In this document: piece after piece, positions 9,108 through 17,118 of the stretch
Position numbering within the stretch: the first letter of the stretch is position 1
Layout of the letters: each line of letters begins with the position of its first letter
Origin: Hellea sp965224755
GTDB lineage: Bacteria > Pseudomonadota > Alphaproteobacteria > Caulobacterales > Maricaulaceae
NCBI GenBank assembly: GCA_965224755.1
Contig: OZ245061.1
Location: 1,798,001 to 1,862,000, forward strand
Reading direction: 5' to 3'
DNA: 64,000 bases
The notes under the pieces: generated by a model
Told to the model about the DNA's origin: nothing
Seen by the model: the letters and a program-made list of their open reading frames with translations, nothing else
Databases searched by the model: none
Translations under genes and position numbers: made by a program

Positions 9108-9751
9108 GAAGTATTCACCTTATCTGTATCCGGTAGAATATGGCTCTCGATAAAGGCCTCTGCCTCCCAGTCCTGAAAATCCGGATCGCTCATCAATTCT
9201 GAGATATAAGTGTCCGAGCGGGCTGTGCGCGGCAGATCATAGCTAGCAAAGCGCGTTGCAGCGGAGGTATAAAATGCATCCGCGATTGTCCAATCATTGA
9301 AAAGATACGGCCCGTCATGGCGCGAGAGTAGCTCATCCCATATCGCCACCATTTCGGCGGCATCATCTAGGCAGTCTTGCGGCACAGGCTTGGACGTGCG
9401 GCGGCGTAGGTTCATCGGAGCTTCTGTTCGCAAAGCAATGAAACCCTCATGCATGAGCTTTACCACGCGCCGGGCTTCAGCCTTCTCAGCCGCGTCTTTG
9501 GGCCAGAGATTGGGCACAGCTTTGGCGCAAAATTCCGATATGGCGAGGCTATCGGGCAAGCGCTCGCCGTTGATTTCAAGCACAGGGACAGTGCCCGCGT
9601 CAGAAATTGCCAGCAGCTTCTCCTTATAGCCAGGCACATCTAGATCAATAACCTCGACCTCGAACGGGAATTCGGATTTACGAAGCACCAGCCAAGGCCG
9701 CAGCGACCAAGATGAATAATTATAATTCCCGATATAAAGTTTCAGAGCCAT
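9104..9751 (-). CDS. Glutathione S-transferase family protein
   Basis: A 215-residue protein with the thioredoxin-like N-terminal domain (LYIGNYNYSSWSLRPWL; SSWS carries the likely catalytic Ser, with DAGTVPVLE and PDSLAISEF forming the glutathione site) and the all-helical C-terminal domain (DWTIADAFYTS). It may act in detoxification or isomerisation; the substrate is unknown. It lies between cca (8 bases upstream) and apt (4-base overlap). Confidence 0.88.
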   Translation of the reverse strand: MALKLYIGNYNYSSWSLRPWLVLRKSEFPFEVEVIDLDVPGYKEKLLAISDAGTVPVLEINGERLPDSLAISEFCAKAVPNLWPKDAAEKAEARRVVKLMHEGFIALRTEAPMNLRRRTSKPVPQDCLDDAAEMVAIWDELLSRHDGPYLFNDWTIADAFYTSAATRFASYDLPRTARSDTYISELMSDPDFQDWEAEAFIESHILPDTDKVNTS

Positions 9752-9759
9752 CCGTTTTC

Positions 9760-10992
9760 CTATCGGTTTATGAGCTTCAGCGCCATTAAAAGCTTTTCGC
9801 GATCCGCCGTAAAGCCGCTGCGCACCCAGAGGGCTTTGAGCGCGTCGAGCATTTTTCCCATATGCGGGCCGGGTTTAATACCCGCCGCTTTCATATCTTT
9901 GCCCGAAAGCGGAAACTCCGGCGGTGTCCAGTCCCTAGCGAGATTAGCAAGGCTCATCCAGCGCTTACTTTGCAGTGGATCATCTTCGCCGGCCGCGCGC
10001 ACACGCGACCTGTCCATCACCACTTGCTTACCCGCGAGATAGATAGCTTTCAGTTTTTCGCGGTCTTCCGCATTGGGGTCAAGCGGCGTGGAATCTTCGG
10101 CCCAATCCCGCAGGCGCTTGGTTTCCCGGCTCGACATTTTCAGGCGCTTACAGAGTAAGGCGATTTGAAAAGGCTCGCGCGCACTCATCGCCATCAGGCG
10201 CAAAAGCGGATCAGGTGTCATAACTTCGCCTTGCTCCAGCTTCACCATCATATCAAGCCCATGCGAATTACTCGCTTCGGGAAGCAGCGTATCCAGAATT
10301 TCATTCGTCAGCATAATACGAACTGCGCGGGACGGGTCAGGCGCGGTCAATAATTTTTTAAACTCCGACCAAACCCGTTCAGCGGAGAGTTTTTTCAAGC
10401 CCTTGCGATTTTCGCGGCAAGCTGTCAGCGCCCCGTGATCGACTTTGGCATCTCCGCCATACCAAGCTAGAAAGCGAAAATAGCGCAGGATACGCAGGTA
10501 ATCCTCCCGAACCCGCGCATCAGCATCCCCGACAAAGCGGAATTTCATCGCTTTCAAGTCATCCAAACCGTCGCCCGTCGGGTCAAAAACCTGCCCGTTT
10601 TGATCGGCGTAAAGTGCGTTCATTGTCAGGTCACGGCGCTGGGCATCTTCTGACCAGTCCTGCGTAAAAGCGACCACAGCGCGGCGGCCATCCGTCTCAA
10701 CGTCTTTGCGTAAGCTTGTGATTTCAAAAGGCTTTCTTTCAATCACAGCCGTAATCGTGCCGTGTTCAATACCGGTTGGAACATATTTTATATTGGCGGC
10801 TTTTAGCACCTTGGCCACAGCTTCAGGCACCAATTGGGTCGCCAAATCAATGTCGCCAACGTCAATTCCCATCAGAGCATTGCGCACACAGCCGCCGACA
10901 AAGCGTAAGCTGTCTTTGGGGAAAGCCGCAAAGAGCTGCGCCGTATCATCTGCGCGCATCCACGGGAATTTTTGCGGGTCTAGCTCGGTCAT
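9760..10992 (-). CDS. cca: CCA tRNA nucleotidyltransferase
   Basis: The 410-residue class II nucleotidyltransferase adds or repairs the 3' CCA of tRNA. Residues 32-50 contain GGCVRNALMG and the catalytic DIDLAT; RRDLTMNALY and DLKAMKFRFVGDA are the next conserved blocks, and EDYLRILRYFRF marks the RNA/ATP-binding region. It follows the NUDIX gene by 23 bases. A DUF1285-NUDIX-cca order is familiar in alphaproteobacteria. Confidence 0.93.
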   Translation of the reverse strand: MTELDPQKFPWMRADDTAQLFAAFPKDSLRFVGGCVRNALMGIDVGDIDLATQLVPEAVAKVLKAANIKYVPTGIEHGTITAVIERKPFEITSLRKDVETDGRRAVVAFTQDWSEDAQRRDLTMNALYADQNGQVFDPTGDGLDDLKAMKFRFVGDADARVREDYLRILRYFRFLAWYGGDAKVDHGALTACRENRKGLKKLSAERVWSEFKKLLTAPDPSRAVRIMLTNEILDTLLPEASNSHGLDMMVKLEQGEVMTPDPLLRLMAMSAREPFQIALLCKRLKMSSRETKRLRDWAEDSTPLDPNAEDREKLKAIYLAGKQVVMDRSRVRAAGEDDPLQSKRWMSLANLARDWTPPEFPLSGKDMKAAGIKPGPHMGKMLDALKALWVRSGFTADREKLLMALKLINR

Positions 10993-11015
10993 ATCGACAC
11001 CCTAACAAAGCCGGG

Positions 11016-11633
11016 CTAATAATCCACCTCGAAAACACCTTGATAAGCGCGTTGATAAAGGCGGTACATCATCATCGCCGTCATCCCCCAAATATTACGG
11101 AGCGTTCCGTCCGGCTCCGTAAAAGGCATGTCGTAGAGCCGGTAATCACGGCCTTCATAAGAGATATCTCGCGGCACATGATTATCGGCGTTCATCAAGA
11201 ATGAGAGCGGGGTTTCAAACACAGACTCAACTTCGCGGGCATCCGGGATGATGCGCGCCAACGGGTCAACAATCCCGACAAAGGGCGTGATGCGATATTC
11301 ACTCACCGCGTTGAAGGACGGCAGACGCCCAATGATAGTGATAGCCTTGGCGTCTAAGCTGATTTCTTCTTCTGTTTCGCGCAGAGCCGCCTGCAACGCC
11401 GTCTCGCCCGCTTCGCGTTTACCGCCGGGAAACGCCACCTGCCCGGCATGTTGCGGCATGGTTTCGGGGCGCTGCGTCAAGATAACCTGCCATTCACCGC
11501 GCATGACCAGCGGCTTCAAAACTGAAGCCCCGCGCTGCCCGGCGCGCTTAACCACGTCAGCCCCGTCGGAAATATCGATAGGAAGCAAGCCCTTACGCAG
11601 CTTAGCAATCACGGGGTCGGAATCATAATTCAT
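11016..11633 (-). CDS. CoA pyrophosphatase, NUDIX family
   Basis: A 205-residue NUDIX hydrolase. The Nudix box GGKREAGETALQAALRETEE continues into EEI and is preceded by the CoA-hydrolase mark LTQRPETMPQHAGQVAFP. It probably hydrolyses CoA or its derivatives. An upstream in-frame start at 11666 would overlap the toxin gene by 32 bases; the ATG at 11633 sits one base past the toxin stop and is preferred. The toxin-antitoxin pair separates it from DUF1285. Confidence 0.9.
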   Translation of the reverse strand: MNYDSDPVIAKLRKGLLPIDISDGADVVKRAGQRGASVLKPLVMRGEWQVILTQRPETMPQHAGQVAFPGGKREAGETALQAALRETEEEISLDAKAITIIGRLPSFNAVSEYRITPFVGIVDPLARIIPDAREVESVFETPLSFLMNADNHVPRDISYEGRDYRLYDMPFTEPDGTLRNIWGMTAMMMYRLYQRAYQGVFEVDY

Positions 11634-11634
11634 A

Positions 11635-11916
11635 TCAGATGATACGGTTTTGATACCTAAATACACCGATTATTTCGATTTCACTTTTGGACGGGATGTA
11701 GCTGATACAAAAACGATATTTTGGAGATATGACTCTACGAATAGATTCAGTATCAAATAATTTTCTGCCAATAAGCGGATTTCTTAATACCATATCTATG
11801 GTCGTGATAATATCTTCGAATACTGCCTCGTGAGCTCTTTGCGAACGGGGCCAATAGAAATCCCGGATCGATTCCATATCAATATCTGCAGACTTACGAT
11901 AAGTCAGCTTCATCAA
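11635..11916 (-). CDS. RelE/ParE-family toxin
   Basis: A 93-residue protein with the ParE/RelE fold pattern: KLTYRKSADIDMESI at the start, NPLIGRKL in the middle and YRFCISYIP, ending in VFRYQN. ParE members poison gyrase and RelE members cleave mRNA; the sequence does not decide between them. Its ATG overlaps the stop of the upstream small gene by 4 bases, the usual antitoxin-toxin arrangement. Confidence 0.8.
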   Translation of the reverse strand: MMKLTYRKSADIDMESIRDFYWPRSQRAHEAVFEDIITTIDMVLRNPLIGRKLFDTESIRRVISPKYRFCISYIPSKSEIEIIGVFRYQNRII

Positions 11917-12137
11917 GACGGAAATTCTACGCCGTATTTTTTCGAAAGAAACTCTGCTGAAACATATTTCGGATCAGGATCCGCCAATCGCTTCTTTATT
12001 ATAGCAAGCTCCTCAGCTGAAATTTTAGGCTCGCCCATGTAACGCGCGGCCGCTTCAGCCATTTCGGCATAGAAGGCTTCATGTTTATCTGCCGGAACCA
12101 TTTCGACCAGATGTGCAAAATCTTCAAGCTTTGTCAT
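11913..12137 (-). CDS. Probable antitoxin of the RelE/ParE pair
   Basis: A 74-residue acidic protein ending KKYGVEFPS, with EMAEAAARYMGEPKISAEE in the middle. No antitoxin family was recognised with certainty; the role is inferred from size, acidity and the ATGA overlap with the toxin gene. The ATG at 12137 has AGGGAA five bases upstream; a TTG at 12170 would add 11 residues but lacks such a site. Confidence 0.65.
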   Translation of the reverse strand: MTKLEDFAHLVEMVPADKHEAFYAEMAEAAARYMGEPKISAEELAIIKKRLADPDPKYVSAEFLSKKYGVEFPS

Positions 12138-12175
12138 GTGTTCCCTATAACACATCTCATCGATTGACAAAACAC

Positions 12176-12775
12176 CTATATTTCATGCGCCCCTACCGGG
12201 CCAAGCGGGAAGAACATTCCGCCCGCATAAATCCCGAGTTGTTTGCCTTCATTCGTATCAATCTCAACCGCATGTTCGACAAGTTCATAAAAGACGGGGC
12301 GGGTCATGGCGGCCTCTAGGCGCCCGCGCACAGTGACGAAGGGCGCGGGTTCCAATGTCTGGCTATCCGTCTCAACGCGAATGGGATGGTCTTTACCGGC
12401 TTCGATGACTTCATCAAGATTAGTCGTAAAGAACATCCTCTGATCTTCCCCCTCGCCTTCAATATCAACCCGAACAGCCATAAAATGCCCGCGCTCAACC
12501 ACAATTTCGATCTTCTCAACGGGCGTGACAAGATAGGTGATTCCGTCATCGTCTTTACGCAAAATAGAGGCGAAGAGCTTAACCAGCGGCAGGCGGGTAA
12601 TACGGGTGCCGTCATGCCACCAAGAGCCGTCGGCCTTGATCAACATATCCATTTTCCCGCAATTTTCAGGATTCCAGCGCTCGACAGGCCGCTGCCCATC
12701 CTCAGTATCCGCCAGCGCTTTCATCAGGTCTGAAAGAGAGAACTGCGACTTACCGCCTTTTAAGCTGTTTTCCAT
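12176..12775 (-). CDS. DUF1285 domain-containing protein
   Basis: A 199-residue protein of the DUF1285 family, cytosolic and of unknown function, typical of alphaproteobacteria. Conserved parts include DGSWWHDGTRITRLPLVKLF and YLVTPVEK. The start MENSLKGGKSQF has no Shine-Dalgarno sequence; a promoter-like pair just upstream suggests a leaderless mRNA. Its first 12 or so codons are duplicated at about 15.1 kb on the far side of the two channel genes. Confidence 0.85.
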   Translation of the reverse strand: MENSLKGGKSQFSLSDLMKALADTEDGQRPVERWNPENCGKMDMLIKADGSWWHDGTRITRLPLVKLFASILRKDDDGITYLVTPVEKIEIVVERGHFMAVRVDIEGEGEDQRMFFTTNLDEVIEAGKDHPIRVETDSQTLEPAPFVTVRGRLEAAMTRPVFYELVEHAVEIDTNEGKQLGIYAGGMFFPLGPVGAHEI

Positions 12776-12780
12776 GGATA
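12736..12780 (-). repeat. Direct repeat copy 1 (5' end of the DUF1285 gene)
   Basis: About 40 bases covering the first 12 codons of DUF1285 and the start region recur in the same orientation at 15095-15138, with about four differences in the core. The two copies bracket the channel gene pair. Confidence 0.8.
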
Positions 12781-12782
12781 CT

Positions 12783-12811
12783 GCTATAGCATTATGACCG
12801 TATTGAGTCAG
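12783..12811 (-). promoter_or_regulatory. Putative leaderless promoter of the DUF1285 gene
   Basis: Reading the minus strand, CTGACT (12811-12806) and TATAGC (12788-12783) are separated by 17 bases. TATAGC is followed by seven bases and then the ATG at 12775. This spacing puts the transcript start at or beside the start codon. It overlaps the last codons of the upstream channel gene. Confidence 0.45.
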
Positions 12812-13896
12812 GGGTCTTCAAAATATTTATCGAGCAAGTCCTGATAGTGACCGTCTTCTTGCATCTGGAGCAAGACGCGGTCAAACTCCTCACGCAGAGC
12901 TGAGCCTTGCGGAAATAGTGCTCCATATTTTTCGACCCTAAATTTTTGTCCTACGATCTTAACTTTACCCTTTCCCATGGTACTGGCATAATAACGCAGG
13001 ATTGGTTCATCCCCGATGACCGCATCAAGCTTGCCCATTTCCAAGGCATCATATAAATCTTTAGTTTTGGCATAATCGATAGGCGAAATTCCTAAAGTTT
13101 CCAAATAATCTGTCAATCCCGGGCTTCTGAATGTCCCGACTCTCTTGCCGGGTAAATCCAAAACAGATCCTATGCCCGTGCTAAGTTTATCCACTGTCAT
13201 GGCGGTTGTCATTTTCGCTGTCAGCGTTGAGATAAAGAACAGGCTCAGCAATATCCAGAACATCGCCAGCAAGCGCGAGAGAACTTTATGCGGGCGCTCC
13301 TTCTCGAAGCCCCCCATAGCCATGACCACAAAAGCCCACCAGAACGAATCCCAAATCCCGCCAAAATAATCATCGCGAAAATAATCATGTTCCGCATCTT
13401 TCACTTTGCGCTCAAAAAACCAAAGCACATGCGCGATGATGAGCAACAAGCCGAGTGCGCCCAATAAGTAATAGAAAATACCTGAGTCCCAGATAAGGCG
13501 CGTATAGGCGTAAATGGGATTTTCTTTTTTTCCCGCGATCAAGACAATCTGCCCGCTGTCATAAATCGGCTGGGAATAATCCATCAATTTTTCCCGCGCG
13601 GAAGTAATCGTGATATTGGTGATCGACATATCAACTTCCCCATCACGAGTGGTATCGATCATGGTGCCCCAATCTGTAAATTCAATGACATCAAAATCAC
13701 GCTCGGTGCGCAAGGCAAATTCACGCACAAGATCAATAGCAAACCCGTCATATTGGTTATCATCTGTCTTTATAATGAATGGCGGATTGTCATAAATACC
13801 AACGTTTATGTCAGCCTCTTTACCGCTTTGGGCCAGAGCCGGGGCCGAGAGCAGGCTTAGGAAAATCAAGAATATGATGAGAAAAAACTGCCGCAT
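12808..13896 (-). CDS. GluR0-like ligand-gated ion channel A
   Basis: A 362-residue protein with the ionotropic-glutamate-receptor plan. A signal peptide (1-22) is followed by the first ligand-binding lobe (about 28-130, with ITSAREKLMDYSQP whose Arg101 should bind the ligand carboxylate). Next come TM1 (about 139-160), a pore helix SFWWAFVVMAMGGF (184-197), TM2 (204-232, FISTLTAKMTTAM, comparable to the SYTANLAAF gate of animal receptors), and the second lobe (240-362, DAVIGDEPILRYY). It should bind an amino acid outside and gate an ion pore. The filter reads MGGF instead of the K+ signature GYG, so selectivity is uncertain. It lies 2 bases after channel B. Confidence 0.85.
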   Translation of the reverse strand: MRQFFLIIFLIFLSLLSAPALAQSGKEADINVGIYDNPPFIIKTDDNQYDGFAIDLVREFALRTERDFDVIEFTDWGTMIDTTRDGEVDMSITNITITSAREKLMDYSQPIYDSGQIVLIAGKKENPIYAYTRLIWDSGIFYYLLGALGLLLIIAHVLWFFERKVKDAEHDYFRDDYFGGIWDSFWWAFVVMAMGGFEKERPHKVLSRLLAMFWILLSLFFISTLTAKMTTAMTVDKLSTGIGSVLDLPGKRVGTFRSPGLTDYLETLGISPIDYAKTKDLYDALEMGKLDAVIGDEPILRYYASTMGKGKVKIVGQKFRVEKYGALFPQGSALREEFDRVLLQMQEDGHYQDLLDKYFEDP

Positions 13897-13898
13897 GA

Positions 13899-14996
13899 CT
13901 ATTCTGCAAAATACTTGTCATAGAGTTTGGCGAAAGTGCCGTCTTCCTGAATTGCGATCAGAACCTGATCAAATTCCTCTTTACGTGGAGAACCCTTGGG
14001 GTAGAGAATGCCATATTTTTCCGGCTTAAATAAATGGCCCGCTAAGACTACTCGTCCGCGTCCGCTATTCAGAGCATAATAGCGAATAATCGGCTCATCA
14101 CCGACAGCGGCGTCAATCTCGCCTGCAATCAACGCCGCATATAGTTCATCATATTGTTTATATTGTGTGGCCGAGACACCGAATTTATCAAGATAAGCCG
14201 TGACAACGGGGCTTGTCATAGTGCCCACTCTTTTGCCGCTCAAATCTTTGACAGAGCTAACACCCGTGGACAATTCATTGACCGTCAGAGCCGTCGTGAT
14301 CTTGGCGGTCAATGTCGAAACAAAAAACAAACTGACCAATATCCAGAACATAGCCAGAAAACGGGATAATTTCTTATGTGGCACTTCATTTTCAAACCCG
14401 CCCATGGTCATGATGATAAAGGCCCACCAGAACGCATCAAACACTCCGCCAAAATAATCATCGCGAAAATAATCATGGCGGGCCTCTGTGACATTACGCT
14501 CGAAATACCAAAGGATATGGGCGATAATCAAAAGTAGAACGAAGGCCCCTGCCAATAACCACAAAATACCGGACATCCAGATCACTCGGAAAAAGGAGAG
14601 TGCTGAGGCTTTCTGTTTTCGCGCGGGCAATAGAATTTGCAGGCCGCTATCATAGATAGGCTGCGAATATTCCATAATCTCTTCGCGGGCCGAAGTGATA
14701 GTGATATTGGCCAGCGACAGATCAACACCTCCGGCTTCGGTTGTGGTGACCATCCCCCCGAACAAGTCGAACTCTTTATACTCATAGCTTTGATTCGTGC
14801 GCCGCGCGATTTCTTCCCATAGATCAATGGCAAAGCCGCTAACACGGCCCTCCTTATCTTTCATCATCATGGGCGGACGCTCAATAGTGCCTACCAAGAT
14901 TTTGGGCGCGGCTGAGTCAGTTGGAGACGGTGTTTGCGCAAGAGCGAAGACAGGCAGCAACAATAGACATATGAATAGAATCCCCAATTTTTTCAT
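13899..14996 (-). CDS. GluR0-like ligand-gated ion channel B
   Basis: A 365-residue paralogue of channel A with the same plan: signal peptide (1-21), lobe 1 (about 32-135, Arg104 in ITSAREEIMEYSQP), TM1 (142-164), pore helix and filter AFWWAFIIMTMGGF (188-201), TM2 (209-237, FVSTLTAKITTAL), lobe 2 (243-365, DAAVGDEPIIRYY). The ATG at 14996 begins a standard leader; a longer frame to 15089 adds nothing leader-like. Conservation is highest in the pore and lower in the binding lobes, suggesting different ligands (inference). The pair could form hetero- or homotetramers in the inner membrane. Confidence 0.85.
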   Translation of the reverse strand: MKKLGILFICLLLLPVFALAQTPSPTDSAAPKILVGTIERPPMMMKDKEGRVSGFAIDLWEEIARRTNQSYEYKEFDLFGGMVTTTEAGGVDLSLANITITSAREEIMEYSQPIYDSGLQILLPARKQKASALSFFRVIWMSGILWLLAGAFVLLLIIAHILWYFERNVTEARHDYFRDDYFGGVFDAFWWAFIIMTMGGFENEVPHKKLSRFLAMFWILVSLFFVSTLTAKITTALTVNELSTGVSSVKDLSGKRVGTMTSPVVTAYLDKFGVSATQYKQYDELYAALIAGEIDAAVGDEPIIRYYALNSGRGRVVLAGHLFKPEKYGILYPKGSPRKEEFDQVLIAIQEDGTFAKLYDKYFAE

Positions 14997-15094
14997 GATT
15001 CTAGCATAGCATAATTGTGCGGAGGGGGCCATCGGCCTTTGTGGAATATGTTTTTGGGTTTTCACGGCAGACCGCGCACAACTGGACAAACGCG

Positions 15095-15138
15095 CAAGAA
15101 CTGCGACTTACCGCCATTTAACGTGTTTTCCATGGACA
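15095..15138 (-). pseudogene. Direct repeat copy 2: remnant of the DUF1285 5' end
   Basis: On the minus strand an ATG at 15134 opens MENTLNGGKSQF, nearly identical to the DUF1285 start MENSLKGGKSQF, then leaves the homology and stops after about 23 codons. The remnant sits upstream of the divergent moxR, where a complete DUF1285 gene would stand if the channel pair were removed. It marks one edge of an insertion or rearrangement. Confidence 0.75.
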
Positions 15139-15222
15139 AAGCTTTAGGGATAAACCATCTTTTTTCTAGTGTTTTGCTATCGCATCACTCTACACGACAT
15201 AAACACAAACCGGAATTACATA

Positions 15223-16227
15223 ATGAATATGCAAAGTGATCTGAACATTCCCGCCAATATCGAAAAATCTGCCGCCAAAGCCGCCGAGCGGCTGAACGCT
15301 GCCAAAGCCGGTATTGGCGAGGTAATTTTAGGGCAAGAGAAAGTTGTCGAGCTTTCCATGGCCGCCATTCTTTCGGGCGGACATGCTCTGCTGGTCGGCG
15401 TTCCGGGTCTGGCCAAAACACTTCTTGTTGAAACGCTTGGCACGGTCTTGGGCCTTGATGATAAGCGCGTGCAGTTCACACCCGACCTTATGCCTGCTGA
15501 TATTGTCGGTTCCGAGGTGCTTGAGGAAACCGCTAAAGGCAAGCGCTCATTCCGCTTTATCCCCGGCCCTGTCTTCTGCCAGCTCTTAATGGCCGACGAA
15601 ATCAACCGCGCCTCTCCGCGCACGCAATCAGCCCTGCTCCAAGCCATGCAGGAACGGTTTGTTACGGTTGCGGGTATTCGCCACGACCTGCCGGCTCCCT
15701 TTCATGTGCTCGCCACACAAAACCCGATTGAGCAGGAAGGTACCTATCCCCTGCCCGAAGCGCAGCTTGACCGTTTCCTGTTCCAGATTGATGTTGGCTT
15801 CCCTGACCTCGGGACAGAAAAGGACATCCTTATTGCAACGACCGGCGCAACGCAGGCCAAAGCGAAAAAAGTTCTCACGCCGAAGCAATTGATGGATATG
15901 CAAAGTCTCGTGCGCAAACTCCCTATCGGCGAGAAAGTCGTTGATGCGATTTTGACATTAGTGCGCAATGCTCGTCCGGGCCAATCCGCCCTATCCGATA
16001 TTCAAGAAACTGTCGCTTGGGGTCCCGGCCCGCGAGCGGGGCAGGCTTTAATGCTGGCGAGCCGCGCAAAGGCCCTCATGGATGGCCGTCTTTCGCCCTC
16101 CATTGATGATGTGCTGGAATTGGCCACCCCCGTTTTGCAGCACCGTATGGCGCTGACCTTTGCCGCGCGCGCGGACGGAAAATCAATCTCGCAGACCATC
16201 GCCGCCTTGAAAGAAAGCATCGCCTAA
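15223..16227 (+). CDS. MoxR-family AAA+ ATPase
   Basis: A 334-residue AAA+ ATPase, thought to act as a chaperone for metal insertion or assembly of VWA-type partners. Walker A is GVPGLAKT (residues 59-66), Walker B LLMADEINRA (121-130), and NPIEQEGTYPLPEAQLDRF is the sensor-1 region and downstream MoxR motif. The ATG at 15223 was chosen over an upstream GTG at 15169, which lies in non-conserved sequence. It is first of four co-directional genes, and the next starts at the very next base. Confidence 0.92.
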   Translation: MNMQSDLNIPANIEKSAAKAAERLNAAKAGIGEVILGQEKVVELSMAAILSGGHALLVGVPGLAKTLLVETLGTVLGLDDKRVQFTPDLMPADIVGSEVLEETAKGKRSFRFIPGPVFCQLLMADEINRASPRTQSALLQAMQERFVTVAGIRHDLPAPFHVLATQNPIEQEGTYPLPEAQLDRFLFQIDVGFPDLGTEKDILIATTGATQAKAKKVLTPKQLMDMQSLVRKLPIGEKVVDAILTLVRNARPGQSALSDIQETVAWGPGPRAGQALMLASRAKALMDGRLSPSIDDVLELATPVLQHRMALTFAARADGKSISQTIAALKESIA

Positions 16228-17118
16228 GTGCCTGTCGCTATTGCGCCCAATCCGCTAACTCTCCGCCGCCGCGCCGAAACTCTTGCGGCTGGCTATCCGG
16301 CTTTGCTGGCCGAAGCCGAACGCGTGGCCGCCATTGTCGCCCAAGGCGTTCATGGTCGCCGCCGTCCGGGACAAGGCGAGACCTTTTGGCAATACCGCAA
16401 TTACCAACCTTCGGATACGGCCAACCAAATTGACTGGCGGCGCTCCGCGCGGGGCGACCAAGTCTATATCCGCGAAAATGAGTGGGAAGCGGCCAATACC
16501 GTCTATTTCTGGCGCGACGGGGCGGCAGGCATGGATTGGGCATCATCCAAAAAGCATCCCACCAAGCAAGACCGCGCCAGCGTATTAACGATAGCCTTGG
16601 CATCACTGCTGATGCGGGCCGGTGAGCGCTGCGCGGTGATGGGAGAAACCGAACGGCCGCGTTCGGGGCGGGTTGGCTTAGAGCGTATTTCGCGGCGCAT
16701 TGCGCTCTCGGAGGGGCCGAGCCGTAATCTGGACGCCGACATTCCTGCCCATGCAAGACTTGTGATAGCCTCTGATTTTCTCGAAGCGCCTGATGTCTGG
16801 CGGCAAAGATTGGCGCGGCTTTCAGGCCGTCCGGCTAAGGGCATTTTGCTCCATATCATCGACCCGGCGGAGCGGGAATTTCCGTATTCGGGCCGGGTGC
16901 AGCTTCGCGTTCCGGGGCTGTCGAAACTGGAACCTTTGCTCATTGGCCGCGCGGAACGGGCACGCGAAAATTACCAAGCCAAATTTACCGCCCATTGCGA
17001 AGCTTTAGAGCGCACCGCTTCTCGCCTCGGCTGGCCGATTGTGCGCCATTACACCGATAAGCCTGCTAATGCGGCCCTCACCGCGCTATATGTGGCCATG
17101 GCGGGCGAGCATCTATGA
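16228..17118 (+). CDS. DUF58 domain-containing protein
   Basis: A 296-residue protein with the DUF58 hallmark QYRNYQPSDTANQIDWRRSA near residues 54-73. A GTG start follows the moxR stop directly. DUF58 proteins accompany MoxR ATPases and VWA/BatA membrane proteins; the complex's job is unproven. Its 3' end overlaps the next gene by 4 bases (ATGA). Confidence 0.9.
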   Translation: MPVAIAPNPLTLRRRAETLAAGYPALLAEAERVAAIVAQGVHGRRRPGQGETFWQYRNYQPSDTANQIDWRRSARGDQVYIRENEWEAANTVYFWRDGAAGMDWASSKKHPTKQDRASVLTIALASLLMRAGERCAVMGETERPRSGRVGLERISRRIALSEGPSRNLDADIPAHARLVIASDFLEAPDVWRQRLARLSGRPAKGILLHIIDPAEREFPYSGRVQLRVPGLSKLEPLLIGRAERARENYQAKFTAHCEALERTASRLGWPIVRHYTDKPANAALTALYVAMAGEHL

